Source: Gaiella sp. (GTDB lineage: Bacteria; Actinomycetota; Thermoleophilia; Gaiellales; Gaiellaceae). From it: a DNA stretch of 64,000 bases. The stretch lies in NCBI GenBank assembly GCA_027493885.1, contig JAOSJZ010000001.1, forward strand, positions 124,001 to 188,000, written 5' to 3'. The position numbers and the translations under genes are program-made. Position 1 is the first letter of the stretch. The number at the start of each line of letters is the position of its first letter. The notes below the pieces were generated by a model. That model saw nothing but the letters and a program-made list of their open reading frames with translations, was not told where the DNA came from and did not search any database. This document shows positions 37,250 through 45,756 of this stretch, in pieces.

Positions 37250-38357
37250 ATGGCAGTCACCGACGACAGGCCCGTCGCCGACCAGCTCGCGGAGCTCGGG
37301 GCCCAGCTCGCCTGGGTCCGTGACTACCTTTGACCCGGACACGCTGACCAGCCGCCGGACGGAGCTCGAGGAGGCGATGGGCGCGCCCGGGTTCTGGGAC
37401 GACCAGGCCGAGGCGGCGCGCATCTCTACCGAGCACGCGCGCGTCACGCGCACGCTCGAGCGCTACGAGGCTCTTCACCGCGAGATCGACGACGCAACCG
37501 AGCTCCTCGAGCTCGATCCCGAGCTCGCAACCGAGGTCGCCGCGCAGGTTGCCCCGGTCCGCGAGGAGCTCGCGCGGCTGCAGGAAGAGGCCCTCTTCAA
37601 CGGCGAGTACGACCCCGGCGACGCCGTGGTCACGATCACGGCAGGAACCGGCGGCACCGATGCGCAGGACTGGGCCGAGATGCTGCTACGGATGTACCTC
37701 CGCTGGACGGCCGACCGCGACTTTCGGACAGAGCTCGTCGAGGCGAGCCCGGGGGAGGAGGCAGGGCTCAAGTCCGCGACGCTGTTCGTACGCGGTGAGA
37801 ACGCCTACGGCCTTTTCCGGGCCGAGCGGGGGGTGCACCGGCTGGTGCGGCTGTCGCCGTTCGACTCGGCGCACCGCCGCCACACCGCATTTGCCCAGGT
37901 GGTCGTCGCGCCGCTCCTGCCAGAGAGCGAGGACGTCGCGATCGACGAGGGTGACCTCCGCGTCGATACGTACCGCGCCAGCGGAGCGGGCGGCCAGCAC
38001 GTCAACAAGACCGACTCGGCCGTCCGCATCACGCACCTACCGACCGGGATCGTCGTGCAGTGCCAGAACGAGCGCTCGCAGACCTCGAACAAGGCGACGG
38101 CGATGCGGATGCTCCGCTCCCGGCTCGCCGAGCTGGCAGAGGAAGAGCGCGAGGCGGAGCTCGCGCGGGAGCGGGGCAGCAAGGTGGACGTCGGCTTCGG
38201 CAGCCAGATCCGCTCGTACGTCCTGCACCCGTACCAGATGGTCAAGGACCATCGCACCGACTTCGAGGCGGGCAACGCGCAGGGCGTTCTGGACGGTGCG
38301 CTCGACGGCTTCGTGCAGGCCTACCTGCTCGCGCGGGCGGCGGGGAAAGCCGCGTAG
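37250..38357 (+). CDS. prfB: Peptide chain release factor 2 (programmed +1 frameshift)
   Basis: RF2 ends translation at UGA and UAA. The first 27 codons (MAVTDDRPVADQLAELGAQL...) end at an in-frame TGA after CTT; shifting +1 continues DPDTLTSRRTELEEAMG to a protein of normal length (about 368). The stop-recognition tripeptide SPF (RLSPFDSAHRRH) marks it as RF2, and the GGQ motif is in RASGAGGQHVNKTDSAVRIT. It is the first gene of the prfB-ftsE-ftsX-smpB group. Confidence 0.95.
37328..37334 (+). promoter_or_regulatory. prfB frameshift site CTT TGA C
   Basis: This is the canonical slip site: poor decoding of UGA followed by C when RF2 is scarce lets the ribosome slip +1 on CUU. The Shine-Dalgarno-like stimulator seen in E. 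coli is not obvious here. Confidence 0.92.
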
Positions 38358-38362
38358 GCGAC

Positions 38363-39301
38363 TCAGCTCACCGTCAGCACGACGCTGCCTGTCTTCTGGT
38401 GCGTCTCGACGTAGCGGTGTGCCTCGACGACGGCCTCGAGCGGATACGTGCGGTCGATCACCGGGCGGTACGCGCCTGCCTGGAGCAGCTCCGCGAGCGT
38501 AAGGAGGTCCTGCTTCTCGTAGCGGACGATCCCGAGTCTCGCTCGCCTCGAGATCAGGGCGACCACCGCGTCGTGCCACATGAGCCCGGGATCGGTCGTG
38601 ATGTACGTCCCGTCGGACGCAACCGATCGTCGGCAGCGGAGAAACGCATGCTTGCCGACGGCGTCGAAGACGACGTCGTACGTCTCGCCGTTCCTCGTGA
38701 AGTCGTCCTTCAGATAGTCGATTACCTCGTCGGCGCCGAGCGAGCGCACGAGGTCGACGTTCGGCGTGTTGCAGACGGCGGTGACATGCGCGCCGAGGTG
38801 TTTCGCCACCTGCACGCCACCGACACCGATTGAGCCCGAGGCTCCGTAGACGAGGACGCGGTCGCCGGTCTCGACGCCGGCCTGGCGCAGGAGCGACATC
38901 GCGCTCAGCGCCCCGTCGGCGACGCTTGCAGCCTCTTCGAACGTCATTCCGTCGGGGATGCGGGCAACCGGCTCGGATTCCTCCACGCACACGTACTCCG
39001 CGTTCGTGCCCGAGCCGATCCCGAAGACGGGGTCACCGACGACGAGCTCGGTGACGGCCTTCCCGACCGACTCGACCTCCCCCGCGAACTCGAGGCCGAT
39101 CGTCCCCTCACGCGGCCGGAAGATCCCGAGGAGAAGGCGGCTGACGAAGTACTCGGCGCTGCGACGCCCGCAGTCGCTTCTGGTCGCCGAGGTGGCACGC
39201 ACGCGGACGAGCGCCTCGTCGTCCTTTGGCGTCGGCCGCTCCACGTCCCGCAGCCGCAGGACCTCCGGCGGGCCGTACCGGCCATAGGTGACTGCCCTCA
39301 T
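38363..39301 (-). CDS. MDR-family NAD(P)H quinone/zinc-independent oxidoreductase
   Basis: This 312-residue medium-chain dehydrogenase begins MRAVTYGRYGPPEVLRLRDV, with the GroES-like half (GTIGLEFAGEVESVGKAVTE) and the Rossmann half (DRVLVYGASGSIGVGGVQVA). The zinc-ligand pattern of alcohol dehydrogenases is absent, so it fits quinone oxidoreductases or enoyl-reductase-like members. The natural substrate is unknown. It is transcribed against its neighbours. Confidence 0.85.
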   Translation of the reverse strand: MRAVTYGRYGPPEVLRLRDVERPTPKDDEALVRVRATSATRSDCGRRSAEYFVSRLLLGIFRPREGTIGLEFAGEVESVGKAVTELVVGDPVFGIGSGTNAEYVCVEESEPVARIPDGMTFEEAASVADGALSAMSLLRQAGVETGDRVLVYGASGSIGVGGVQVAKHLGAHVTAVCNTPNVDLVRSLGADEVIDYLKDDFTRNGETYDVVFDAVGKHAFLRCRRSVASDGTYITTDPGLMWHDAVVALISRRARLGIVRYEKQDLLTLAELLQAGAYRPVIDRTYPLEAVVEAHRYVETHQKTGSVVLTVS

Positions 39302-39532
39302 TGTGACCCCATCATGACGCCCCAGGCCCTCCGCGTCGCGAGAAAACCCAGGACTCGGCTACACTTCGGCGAACCTGAACCGGAGCGGCCTCTCGGGAGA
39401 GAGGTCGCGTCGAACGCTCTCGCACCGGTCATGGACGATCTCCTCACATCCCCCGCCGATCTTCCCGCCACGCTGCTCGAGGGGCCGGACGTCGCGACCG
39501 GGAACGGCGCGACCTCCGCTTCTGCGGGGGCC

Positions 39533-40216
39533 ATGATCGTCCTCGAGGACGTTCGCAAGGTCTATGACCCGGACGTCGTCGCGCTCGAGCGGGCATCGTT
39601 CGTGATCGAGAAGGGCGAGTTCGTCTTCGTCGTCGGGCCGTCCGGCTCCGGCAAGTCGACGATCATCCGTCTCTTGTTGAAGGAGCTCGACCCGACCTCC
39701 GGTCGCATCATCGTCGGAGGCCGCGACCTCACGCGCCTCAAGCGCTCGAAGGTGCCGCTCCTGCGCCGCAACGTCGGCTGCGTGTTCCAGGACTTCAAGC
39801 TGCTCCGCGACCGTTCGGCGTTCGAGAACGTCGCGTACGCGCTCCGCGTCCAAGGCGAGTCATCGACGTCGGTCCGGCGCAAGGTACCGGAGGTGCTCGC
39901 GCTCGTCGGGCTCGCGCACAAGGCCGGCTCGCGCCCCGACGAGCTGTCGGGCGGCGAGCAGCAGCGGGTCTCGATCGCGCGCGCCGTCGTCAACCACCCA
40001 CCGCTTCTCATCTGCGACGAGCCGACGGGGAACCTCGACCCCGACACGTCCGTCGGGATCATGCAGCTCCTCCACCGCATCAACACCGCGGGGACGACGA
40101 TCCTGATGGTGACCCACGACCGCGAGATGGTCGACAAGATGCGAAAGCGCGTGATCGCGCTCGACAGCGGCAAGGTCGTCCGCGACGAGCGTCGCGGCGG
40201 CTACGAGACCGAGTGA
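39533..40216 (+). CDS. ftsE: Cell-division ABC ATPase FtsE
   Basis: This encodes 227 residues from ATG 39533 (MIVLEDVRKVYDPDVVALER); the ORF's extra 73 residues upstream are not family-like. It has Walker A VGPSGSGKSTI, the Q-loop CVFQDFKLL, the signature ELSGGEQQRVSIARAV and Walker B LLICDEPTGNLD. With FtsX it activates peptidoglycan hydrolases at the septum. ftsX follows eleven bases later. Confidence 0.93.
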   Translation: MIVLEDVRKVYDPDVVALERASFVIEKGEFVFVVGPSGSGKSTIIRLLLKELDPTSGRIIVGGRDLTRLKRSKVPLLRRNVGCVFQDFKLLRDRSAFENVAYALRVQGESSTSVRRKVPEVLALVGLAHKAGSRPDELSGGEQQRVSIARAVVNHPPLLICDEPTGNLDPDTSVGIMQLLHRINTAGTTILMVTHDREMVDKMRKRVIALDSGKVVRDERRGGYETE

Positions 40217-40226
40217 GGGTATCGGG

Positions 40227-41111
40227 GTGACCAGCAGGTTGAAGCTCGTCGTCTCCGAGGCGCTGCGCTCGATCGGGTCGAACCTGTCGACGTCCTTCGC
40301 CGCGACGATGACGGTGCTGATCGGCATGTTCCTGCTGGGGCTGCTGATCGCGCTCGGCTCGTGGGTCGTCTCCTGGTCGGATCACGTGAAGGACCAGCTC
40401 GAGGTGAAGGTCTTCTTCGTCGAGACCGTGAAGCCCAAGGAGATCAACGCCGTGGGCTCGTTCCTGCGTTCGATGCAGGCGGACGACGCGATCCACGACT
40501 ACCAGTTCGTCTCCCGAAGCGAGGCGCTCGACCGGATGCGGAAGAAATACCCCGAGCTGACCGCGAACCTGCCCTCGAACCCGCTTCCCGACTCGTACGA
40601 GATCACGCCGAAGCACGCGGAGGAGGTCAAGCAGCTCTCGGCCGCGATCCGCGCGGAGAAGTTCGCGGGCGTCGACCGCGTCAAGGACGGGCAACAGACG
40701 TCGAAGAGGATCCTCCAGGTCGCACGCGTGATCGAGGTCGTCTTCCTCGTCGCCGTCGTCGTGCTCCTGGCCGCCTCGGTGCTCCTGATCGCGAACACGA
40801 TCCGGCTCTCGATCTTCTCGCGGCGACGCGAGATCGAGGTGATGAAGCTCGTCGGCGCGACGAACTGGTTCGTGCGCGGGCCGTTCATGGTGGAGGGGCT
40901 CGTCTGCGGCTTCGTGGGAGCACTCGCCGCGGTCGTGCTGCTCCTGATCGGCAAGGAGGCGGCGCTACCGGCGATTCTCGGCCACATCGACTCCTCGAAC
41001 GACGTGAAGGCGCTCGGGTTCGGCGTCACGGCGCTGATCCTGCTCGCGGTCGGCCTGGGTGTCGGGGCCGTCGGCTCGGGGCTCACGCTGCGCCGCTACC
41101 TCAAGGTCTAG
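40227..41111 (+). CDS. ftsX: Cell-division membrane protein FtsX
   Basis: This encodes 294 residues from GTG 40227. It has an N-terminal membrane helix (TVLIGMFLLGLLIALGSWVV), an extracellular domain (KVFFVETVKPKEINAVGSFL, SRSEALDRMRKKYPELTANL), then three further helices with the FtsX core SIFSRRREIEVMKLVGATNW. It is the partner of FtsE. Confidence 0.93.
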   Translation: MTSRLKLVVSEALRSIGSNLSTSFAATMTVLIGMFLLGLLIALGSWVVSWSDHVKDQLEVKVFFVETVKPKEINAVGSFLRSMQADDAIHDYQFVSRSEALDRMRKKYPELTANLPSNPLPDSYEITPKHAEEVKQLSAAIRAEKFAGVDRVKDGQQTSKRILQVARVIEVVFLVAVVVLLAASVLLIANTIRLSIFSRRREIEVMKLVGATNWFVRGPFMVEGLVCGFVGALAAVVLLLIGKEAALPAILGHIDSSNDVKALGFGVTALILLAVGLGVGAVGSGLTLRRYLKV

Positions 41112-41133
41112 CCTCGGCGCCGGGCGCCGAGGC
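41111..41133 (+). terminator. Terminator hairpin after ftsX
   Basis: GCCTCGGCGC-CGG-GCGCCGAGGC forms a 10-bp stem right after the ftsX stop. Confidence 0.75.
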
Positions 41134-41145
41134 TACGGTTGCCCG

Positions 41146-42801
41146 ATGGCCCGCTCGCGCCGCTCCCGCCCGCCGCGCCGTCCGTCGCGCGCCGCCCGTC
41201 ACGCGCGAGCGCGCGGCGCGTACGAGCGCGCGGCGGTCAGGCGTGCCGAGGACCGGATCGAGATCCGGCTCCCGGTGCGGCGGCTGTCGCCCGAGACGGT
41301 CGTCGCGCATCTCGGGCCGACGAACTCCGGCAAGACGCACGAGGCTCTCACGTTCCTCGCGGAGCGCGGTCGCGGCGTCTATGCGGGGCCGCTCCGAATG
41401 CTGGCGCAAGAGGCCCACAGACGCCTTGCGGCGCTTCTCGGGGACGAGCAGGTCGGGCTCGTCACCGGCGAGGAGCGGATCAACGAGCACGCGCCGATCC
41501 TCTGCTGCACCGTGGAGATGGCGCCCGGGGCGGGCGACGTCCTGGTGCTCGACGAGGTCCAGTGGGCCGACGACGAGGAGCGCGGCGCCGCATGGACGGA
41601 GCTCCTCCTCGCCGGCGAGTACCGGCACATCAGGCTCCTCGGCGCGCTCGACGCGCTGCCGCTCGTGCGACGGGCGTTCCCCGACGCGGAGCTCCGTGTC
41701 CACGAGCGGAAGCTGCCGCTCGAGTTCGTCGGCGCGCGCCAGCTGCGCGGCCTCACGCCGGGGACGGTCGTCGTGGCCTTCAGCCGGAAGGCGGTTCTGG
41801 CGCTCGCAGGCGAGGTCGACCGGCTCCGACCGGGTCGTGTCGCCGTCCTGTACGGCGCGATGCCGCTCGCGTCGCGACGCGAGGAGATCGATCGCTTCCT
41901 GGCCGGCGCGGCAGCCGTCTGCGTCGCGACCGACGTCCTCGGCCACGGCGTGAATCTTCCCTGCGAGACGCTCCTGTTTGCGGAGACGACGAAGTTCGAC
42001 GGAGAGCGGCGTCGCGACCTGCTCCCGTGGGAGCTGGCCCAGATTGCGGGCCGCGCGGGAAGGTTCGGCCTCGTCGAGCGCGGGCACGTGGGCGTTCTCG
42101 TCGGCATCGCGTGGGCGAGCGCCGATCCGGGGCTCGTGGAGGCGGCCCTCGAGCCGCACGTCGAGCTCCCCGAGGGTCACCGTGGCTACCGGATCGTCGA
42201 CGAGGCGCGCATCGGGCCGAGGCTCGGCGACCTCGGCGTCGACGATCCCCGCGACCTCGACGCCGCGCTCGCCGCCTGGCATCGCGTCGCGACCAGGCAG
42301 TGGGCCCACGAAAGCTGGCTCGCGGTCGAGTCGCTGCAGCCGATCCGGGGCCGTCTCGCCGTCGTCCAGCGGCATCTGCGCGAGCGCGGGCGGCGCCTCG
42401 GTCTGGAGGAGACATGGCAGCTCGTGAACGCGCCCATCGACCCCGACGGCGCCGAGCTGCTCGGCGTGCTCGCGCTGGCCGTTGCGGGCGACCGGGCGCA
42501 GCGGCCACTGCTCCAGTTCCTGCTCGACACCGCGCGCCTTCGGGACGCCAGCCTCGAGGAAGCCGAGGAGGCGGGCCGTGTTGCCGCGATCCTGCGCTGG
42601 TTCGCGCTCCAGTACCCGGGCGTCGGAGGCGTCACCATCGAGCGCGCGGCGGAGCTCGAGCGCGCGGCCGCGGAGCGCGTCGTCAAACGGCTGACGGTCG
42701 AGGTGCGGGACGGGACGATCGGCCGCTGCCGGTCGTGCGGCAGGACGTGCCCGCCCTGGTTCCCGCTCTGCGAGCGCTGCGCACGTACCGCTCGACGCTA
42801 G
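41146..42801 (+). CDS. SUV3-like ATP-dependent RNA helicase with C-terminal zinc ribbon
   Basis: The product is 551 residues. Motif I is HLGPTNSGKTHEALTFLAER, the form specific to SUV3 (mitochondrial degradosome) helicases. Motif II is VLVLDEVQWADDEER, motif III is LLGALDALP, motif V is CVATDVLGHGVNLP and motif VI is AQIAGRAGRFG. A helical SUV3-type C-terminal domain is followed by a four-Cys ribbon (CRSCGRTCPPWFPLCERC). The basic N-terminus is short. TACGGT is six bases before ATG 41146. A role in RNA turnover is inferred from the family. It interrupts the usual ftsX-smpB neighbourhood. Confidence 0.85.
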   Translation: MARSRRSRPPRRPSRAARHARARGAYERAAVRRAEDRIEIRLPVRRLSPETVVAHLGPTNSGKTHEALTFLAERGRGVYAGPLRMLAQEAHRRLAALLGDEQVGLVTGEERINEHAPILCCTVEMAPGAGDVLVLDEVQWADDEERGAAWTELLLAGEYRHIRLLGALDALPLVRRAFPDAELRVHERKLPLEFVGARQLRGLTPGTVVVAFSRKAVLALAGEVDRLRPGRVAVLYGAMPLASRREEIDRFLAGAAAVCVATDVLGHGVNLPCETLLFAETTKFDGERRRDLLPWELAQIAGRAGRFGLVERGHVGVLVGIAWASADPGLVEAALEPHVELPEGHRGYRIVDEARIGPRLGDLGVDDPRDLDAALAAWHRVATRQWAHESWLAVESLQPIRGRLAVVQRHLRERGRRLGLEETWQLVNAPIDPDGAELLGVLALAVAGDRAQRPLLQFLLDTARLRDASLEEAEEAGRVAAILRWFALQYPGVGGVTIERAAELERAAAERVVKRLTVEVRDGTIGRCRSCGRTCPPWFPLCERCARTARR

Positions 42802-43067
42802 AGCGACCGCAGACGCAGCACGGCCACGGTCGTGATCGTGTAGGACGTGATTGCGACCGCGTTCGAGACGATCAGGGCGGTGTTTCCGAGTGCGACGCCG
42901 TACGCGAGCCAGAGCACGAAGCCGACGAGGAGGACGAGCAGGAACGGGAGCGAGACGTCCGCCGACGAGCGGCGCGCGACCATGTGCCTCACCTGGAGAA
43001 GAGGCGAGAGGCCCATCGCGACCCCGAAGGCGGCGGCCGCGAACCCGAGCGTTGTGGTGACGTTCAA
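42798..43067 (-). CDS. SemiSWEET-type sugar transporter
   Basis: This 89-residue protein has three membrane helices and the PQ-loop/SWEET repeat pattern: LGFAAAAFGVAMGLSPLLQV, ARRSSADVSLPFLLVLLVGF, LWLAYGVALGNTALIVSNAV. SemiSWEETs dimerise to move small sugars. It starts at TTG 43067 with GGAGGT upstream. It converges with the helicase gene (4-nt overlap). Confidence 0.82.
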   Translation of the reverse strand: MNVTTTLGFAAAAFGVAMGLSPLLQVRHMVARRSSADVSLPFLLVLLVGFVLWLAYGVALGNTALIVSNAVAITSYTITTVAVLRLRSL

Positions 43068-43109
43068 ACGAGACCTCCGGAACGGGACGAGGACGGGGAC
43101 GGTCCGTCG

Positions 43110-43178
43110 TCAGTCGCGGAGGTCGCCGCGCTCGGAGTCCTCGCCGTACAGCGGTAGACGGATGTCGGGCGCGCGCAT
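43110..43178 (-). CDS. Possible 22-residue small ORF
   Basis: ATG 43178 opens MRAPDIRLPLYGEDSERGDL, ending RD and a stop. The codon pattern is coding-like and the peptide is not low-complexity, but there is no supporting family. It lies upstream of the SemiSWEET gene on the same strand, so a leader peptide is possible. Confidence 0.25.
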   Translation of the reverse strand: MRAPDIRLPLYGEDSERGDLRD

Positions 43179-43218
43179 GCGACAAGCGTAGACGCTCGCG
43201 GACTGGTATAGACAGGCG

Positions 43219-43623
43219 ATGGACGTCGAAGAGCTTCGGACGCTCCCACCGCTCGCCGGCCTGAGCGAGGTAGGCCTCCAGCGCCTTGCCATGCGCGCGG
43301 CAGAGCTCCGCGCGGCTCAGGGTCAGGTGCTCGCGCTCGAGGGCGATCGCGGCGCGGGCATGTTCGTCCTTTGCGAGGGGAACGTGGAGGTCGAGCTGCG
43401 CTCGGGCAAGCTCCGGCTCGGCGCCGGAGACTTCTTCGGTGAGCTGGCGCTGCTCGTGGAGGACGGCGCTCGCGTCGCGCGCGTTCGCGCGACGACGCCG
43501 GTGCGCTGTATCTCGATCCCCAGGGACGACTTCCTCACGCTCGTCGAAACGGAGCCGAGCTTCGCGCTGCACATGTTGCGCGAGCTCGCGCGGCGGCTCG
43601 CCGAGGCTCGCGCCGCCGTCTGA
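43219..43623 (+). CDS. Stand-alone cyclic-nucleotide-binding domain protein
   Basis: This 134-residue single cNMP domain has LSEVGLQRLAMRAAELRAAQ, GQVLALEGDRGAGMFVLCEG and the phosphate-binding cassette LGAGDFFGELALLVEDGARV. No HTH or effector is attached. The Arg expected in the cassette for strong cAMP binding is in VARVRA rather than the canonical place, so the ligand is unclear. TATAGA is six bases before the ATG. Confidence 0.82.
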   Translation: MDVEELRTLPPLAGLSEVGLQRLAMRAAELRAAQGQVLALEGDRGAGMFVLCEGNVEVELRSGKLRLGAGDFFGELALLVEDGARVARVRATTPVRCISIPRDDFLTLVETEPSFALHMLRELARRLAEARAAV

Positions 43624-43654
43624 CCGTCGCGAAGCCGGCGGTACGATCGGCCGG

Positions 43655-44110
43655 ATGTCCGGCACGAAGCTCATCGTCGAGAACCGCCGCGCGCGGCACG
43701 ACTACCACCTCCTCGACCGCATCGAGGCCGGGCTCCAACTCACCGGAACGGAGGTCAAGTCGCTCCGAGAGGGCGGTGCGCAGCTCGGTCAGGCGTACGC
43801 CGAGATCCGCGACGGAGAGGCGTGGCTCGTCGGAGCGTCCATCTCCGAGTACGCACGCGGCAACATCGCGAACCACCGGCCGGAGCGCGACCGCAAGCTT
43901 CTCCTGCACCGGCGCGAGATCGACTCGCTCTACGGGAAAGTGCGCGAGAAGGGGCTCACGATCGTCCCGACGCGGCTCTACTTCAAGGACGGTCGCGTCA
44001 AGGTGGAGCTCGCGCTCGCGCGCGGGAAGGAGAAGATCGACAAGCGGCGCGACCTCGCCGAGCGCGACGCGAAGCGCCAGATGGAGCGCGCCCTCAAGGC
44101 GCGGCGCTGA
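43655..44110 (+). CDS. smpB: SsrA-binding protein SmpB
   Basis: This 151-residue protein has the SmpB landmarks VENRRARHDYHLLDRIEAGL, QLTGTEVKSLREGG, GNIANHRPERDRKLLLHRRE and the basic C-terminal tail KRRDLAERDAKRQMERALKA. It brings tmRNA to stalled ribosomes; the tmRNA gene itself is at 50571. TACGAT is seven bases before ATG 43655. Confidence 0.95.
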   Translation: MSGTKLIVENRRARHDYHLLDRIEAGLQLTGTEVKSLREGGAQLGQAYAEIRDGEAWLVGASISEYARGNIANHRPERDRKLLLHRREIDSLYGKVREKGLTIVPTRLYFKDGRVKVELALARGKEKIDKRRDLAERDAKRQMERALKARR

Positions 44111-44123
44111 GGGATGTTTCGAG

Positions 44124-44226
44124 GCGGTGTCTGACACCGCGGTGACGACCGCTCGTGACGATTCGGCCGCCAGCAGCCCAATCGTCTTTTGACAGCGCTC
44201 GACGACGGAAGAAGGTGTCAGACACC
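44124..44226. repeat. Two GGTGTC/GACACC palindromes
   Basis: GCGGTGTC-T-GACACCGC (44124-44140) and GGTGTC-A-GACACC (44214-44226) lie in the 178-base gene-free stretch after smpB, 73 nt apart. They share the GGTGTC arm with the pairs at 6.5 and 28.2 kb. Confidence 0.65.
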
Positions 44227-44245
44227 GTTTTCGTCAAGGGCATAC

Positions 44246-44264
44246 CGTGCCGACTTCGTGCCGA
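44246..44264 (-). repeat. 11-bp motif copy (GGCACGAAGTC GGCACG)
   Basis: Read on the minus strand this is TCGGCACGAAGTCGGCACG, one and a half units of the tandem motif seen before comF and PAP2. Here it lies between smpB and the 3' end of the GNAT gene, and no gene start is nearby. Confidence 0.45.
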
Positions 44265-44288
44265 TCGCTCCACAGGGGCGGCGACGGC

Positions 44289-45194
44289 CTACACCGGCCC
44301 GCGCACCGTCACCGATCCAGGCGTCACGACGTAGCCGAAGCGCTCGTTGAGACGGCGGATCGGCTCGTTGCGCTCCTCGTTCTGCGTCTCGAGCCGCTCA
44401 TAGCCCGCCCCCTTCGCCCAGGTGATCTCGGCCGCCTTCAGCGCCCGCGCGATCCCGCGGCCGCGCCATGCCCGCCTGACGCCGGTGATGTCGTGCATCG
44501 CGACGGTCGAACGCGCGCGGGAGAGCGACAGCTTCGCGTACGCGACGACCTCGTCCCCGGCGAGCGCGACGAACGTCGCGTCGGGCCGGTCGCCTGCACC
44601 CTGCATGTCCATCGAGAGCCACTCCTCGAACGGCGCCAGCGCGGCATCCTCCTCGCCGGGGACGTCCGGATACGCCTCGCGGGCGACCTCGTACATACCC
44701 GACGCGAGCTCCGGCCGCTCTGCCCAGGGGACGATCTCGATCCCCTTCGGCAGCTCGACCACAGGAGCCTCGATCGCGGCGAGATCGAGCACGAGCATCG
44801 AGTTGCGCCCCATCTCGAGGAACCCACGGCGCTCGGCCCACGCGAGAGACTCGCCGTCGACCTCCTTCACGGGCCCCATGAGCTCTCGATACCCGAGCCC
44901 GCGAGCCCACGTGGAGAGCTCCGCGAGGAGCGCCGTGCCGACGCCGCCGCCGCGCGCGTCGGCGACGACTCGAACCTCGCCGCGGGCGACGCCCTCGGGA
45001 GCGTGCCAGCCGCCGATCCCGATCGCGGCGCCGACCTCGCGCCCGTCCACCGACGCGAGCAGCCAGATCGTCTCCCTCGCCTGGCGCTTCCAGTCGACAT
45101 AGTCCTCGACCGTGCCCGCCTCGTCGAGCGCAGCGCGCATCGCAGCGACCCAGCGCTCGAGCGCGCCCTCCTCGACCTCCTGGATCTCGGCCAT
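44289..45194 (-). CDS. Tandem GNAT-domain acetyltransferase
   Basis: This encodes about 301 residues from the ATG at 45194 (MAEIQEVEEGALERWVAAMR). The first GNAT domain has VVADARGGGVGTALLAELST and the second has VRRAWRGRGIARALKAAEIT, both complete acetyl-CoA loops. The end EPIRRLNERFGYVVTPGSVT is a normal GNAT C-terminus. Two-domain GNATs of this sort include mycothiol synthase, but the key features for that assignment are not evident. The substrate is unknown. Confidence 0.82.
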   Translation of the reverse strand: MAEIQEVEEGALERWVAAMRAALDEAGTVEDYVDWKRQARETIWLLASVDGREVGAAIGIGGWHAPEGVARGEVRVVADARGGGVGTALLAELSTWARGLGYRELMGPVKEVDGESLAWAERRGFLEMGRNSMLVLDLAAIEAPVVELPKGIEIVPWAERPELASGMYEVAREAYPDVPGEEDAALAPFEEWLSMDMQGAGDRPDATFVALAGDEVVAYAKLSLSRARSTVAMHDITGVRRAWRGRGIARALKAAEITWAKGAGYERLETQNEERNEPIRRLNERFGYVVTPGSVTVRGPV

Positions 45195-45282
45195 CGCGGC
45201 AGCGTAGGCGCTGACTCGACCGCGGAGGTGGAGTAGTAGGCTGGGCGGGCGAGGCTCCGTCGACCCAAGGGAGGCCGTCACG

Positions 45283-45756
45283 ATGCGACAGGTTGCGTTG
45301 ACCGTGAACGGAATGCGGCACGAGCTCGAGCTCGAGCCGCGCGAGCTGCTCGTCTACGTCCTCCGTGACCGGCTCAAGCTGACCGGCACGAACGTCGGCT
45401 GCGACACGTCCTCGTGCGGGGCGTGCACCGTGCTCGTCGACGGCGAGTCGGTCAAGTCCTGCACCGTGCTCGGCGTCCAGGCCGACGGGGCCGAGATCAC
45501 GACGATCGAGGGCCTGGCGGCGAACGGGAGCCTGCACCCTGTCCAGCAGGCATTCCACGACCACCACGCGCTCCAGTGCGGCTACTGCACGCCGGGGATG
45601 GTGATGGCGGCCGTGTCGCTGATCGAGCACGGCGAAGCGACGAGCGAGGCCGCGATCCGGGAGGGGCTCGAGGGCAATCTCTGCCGCTGCACGGGCTACC
45701 ACAACATCGTCGCCGCGGTGCAGGACGCGGCGGGCGCGATGGGGAGGGCGCGATGA
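45283..45756 (+). CDS. Molybdenum hydroxylase small subunit (2Fe-2S, CoxS-type)
   Basis: This 157-residue subunit has the plant-type 2Fe-2S site (GCDTSSCGACTVLVDG) and the second, alpha-helical 2Fe-2S site (QCGYCTPGMVMA, NLCRCTGYHNIV). It passes electrons from the molybdenum subunit to the FAD subunit. It is the first gene of a three-gene operon, coupled to the next by an ATGA overlap. Confidence 0.93.
   Translation: MRQVALTVNGMRHELELEPRELLVYVLRDRLKLTGTNVGCDTSSCGACTVLVDGESVKSCTVLGVQADGAEITTIEGLAANGSLHPVQQAFHDHHALQCGYCTPGMVMAAVSLIEHGEATSEAAIREGLEGNLCRCTGYHNIVAAVQDAAGAMGRAR

Noticed and set aside
37250-38357. prfB frameshift as a sequencing error
   Set aside because: The CTT TGA C context after a short N-terminal frame is the known autoregulatory site.
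41101-43674. 857-residue minus-strand ORF
   Set aside because: Antisense shadow of the helicase and neighbouring genes; charged low-complexity translation typical of GC-rich shadows.
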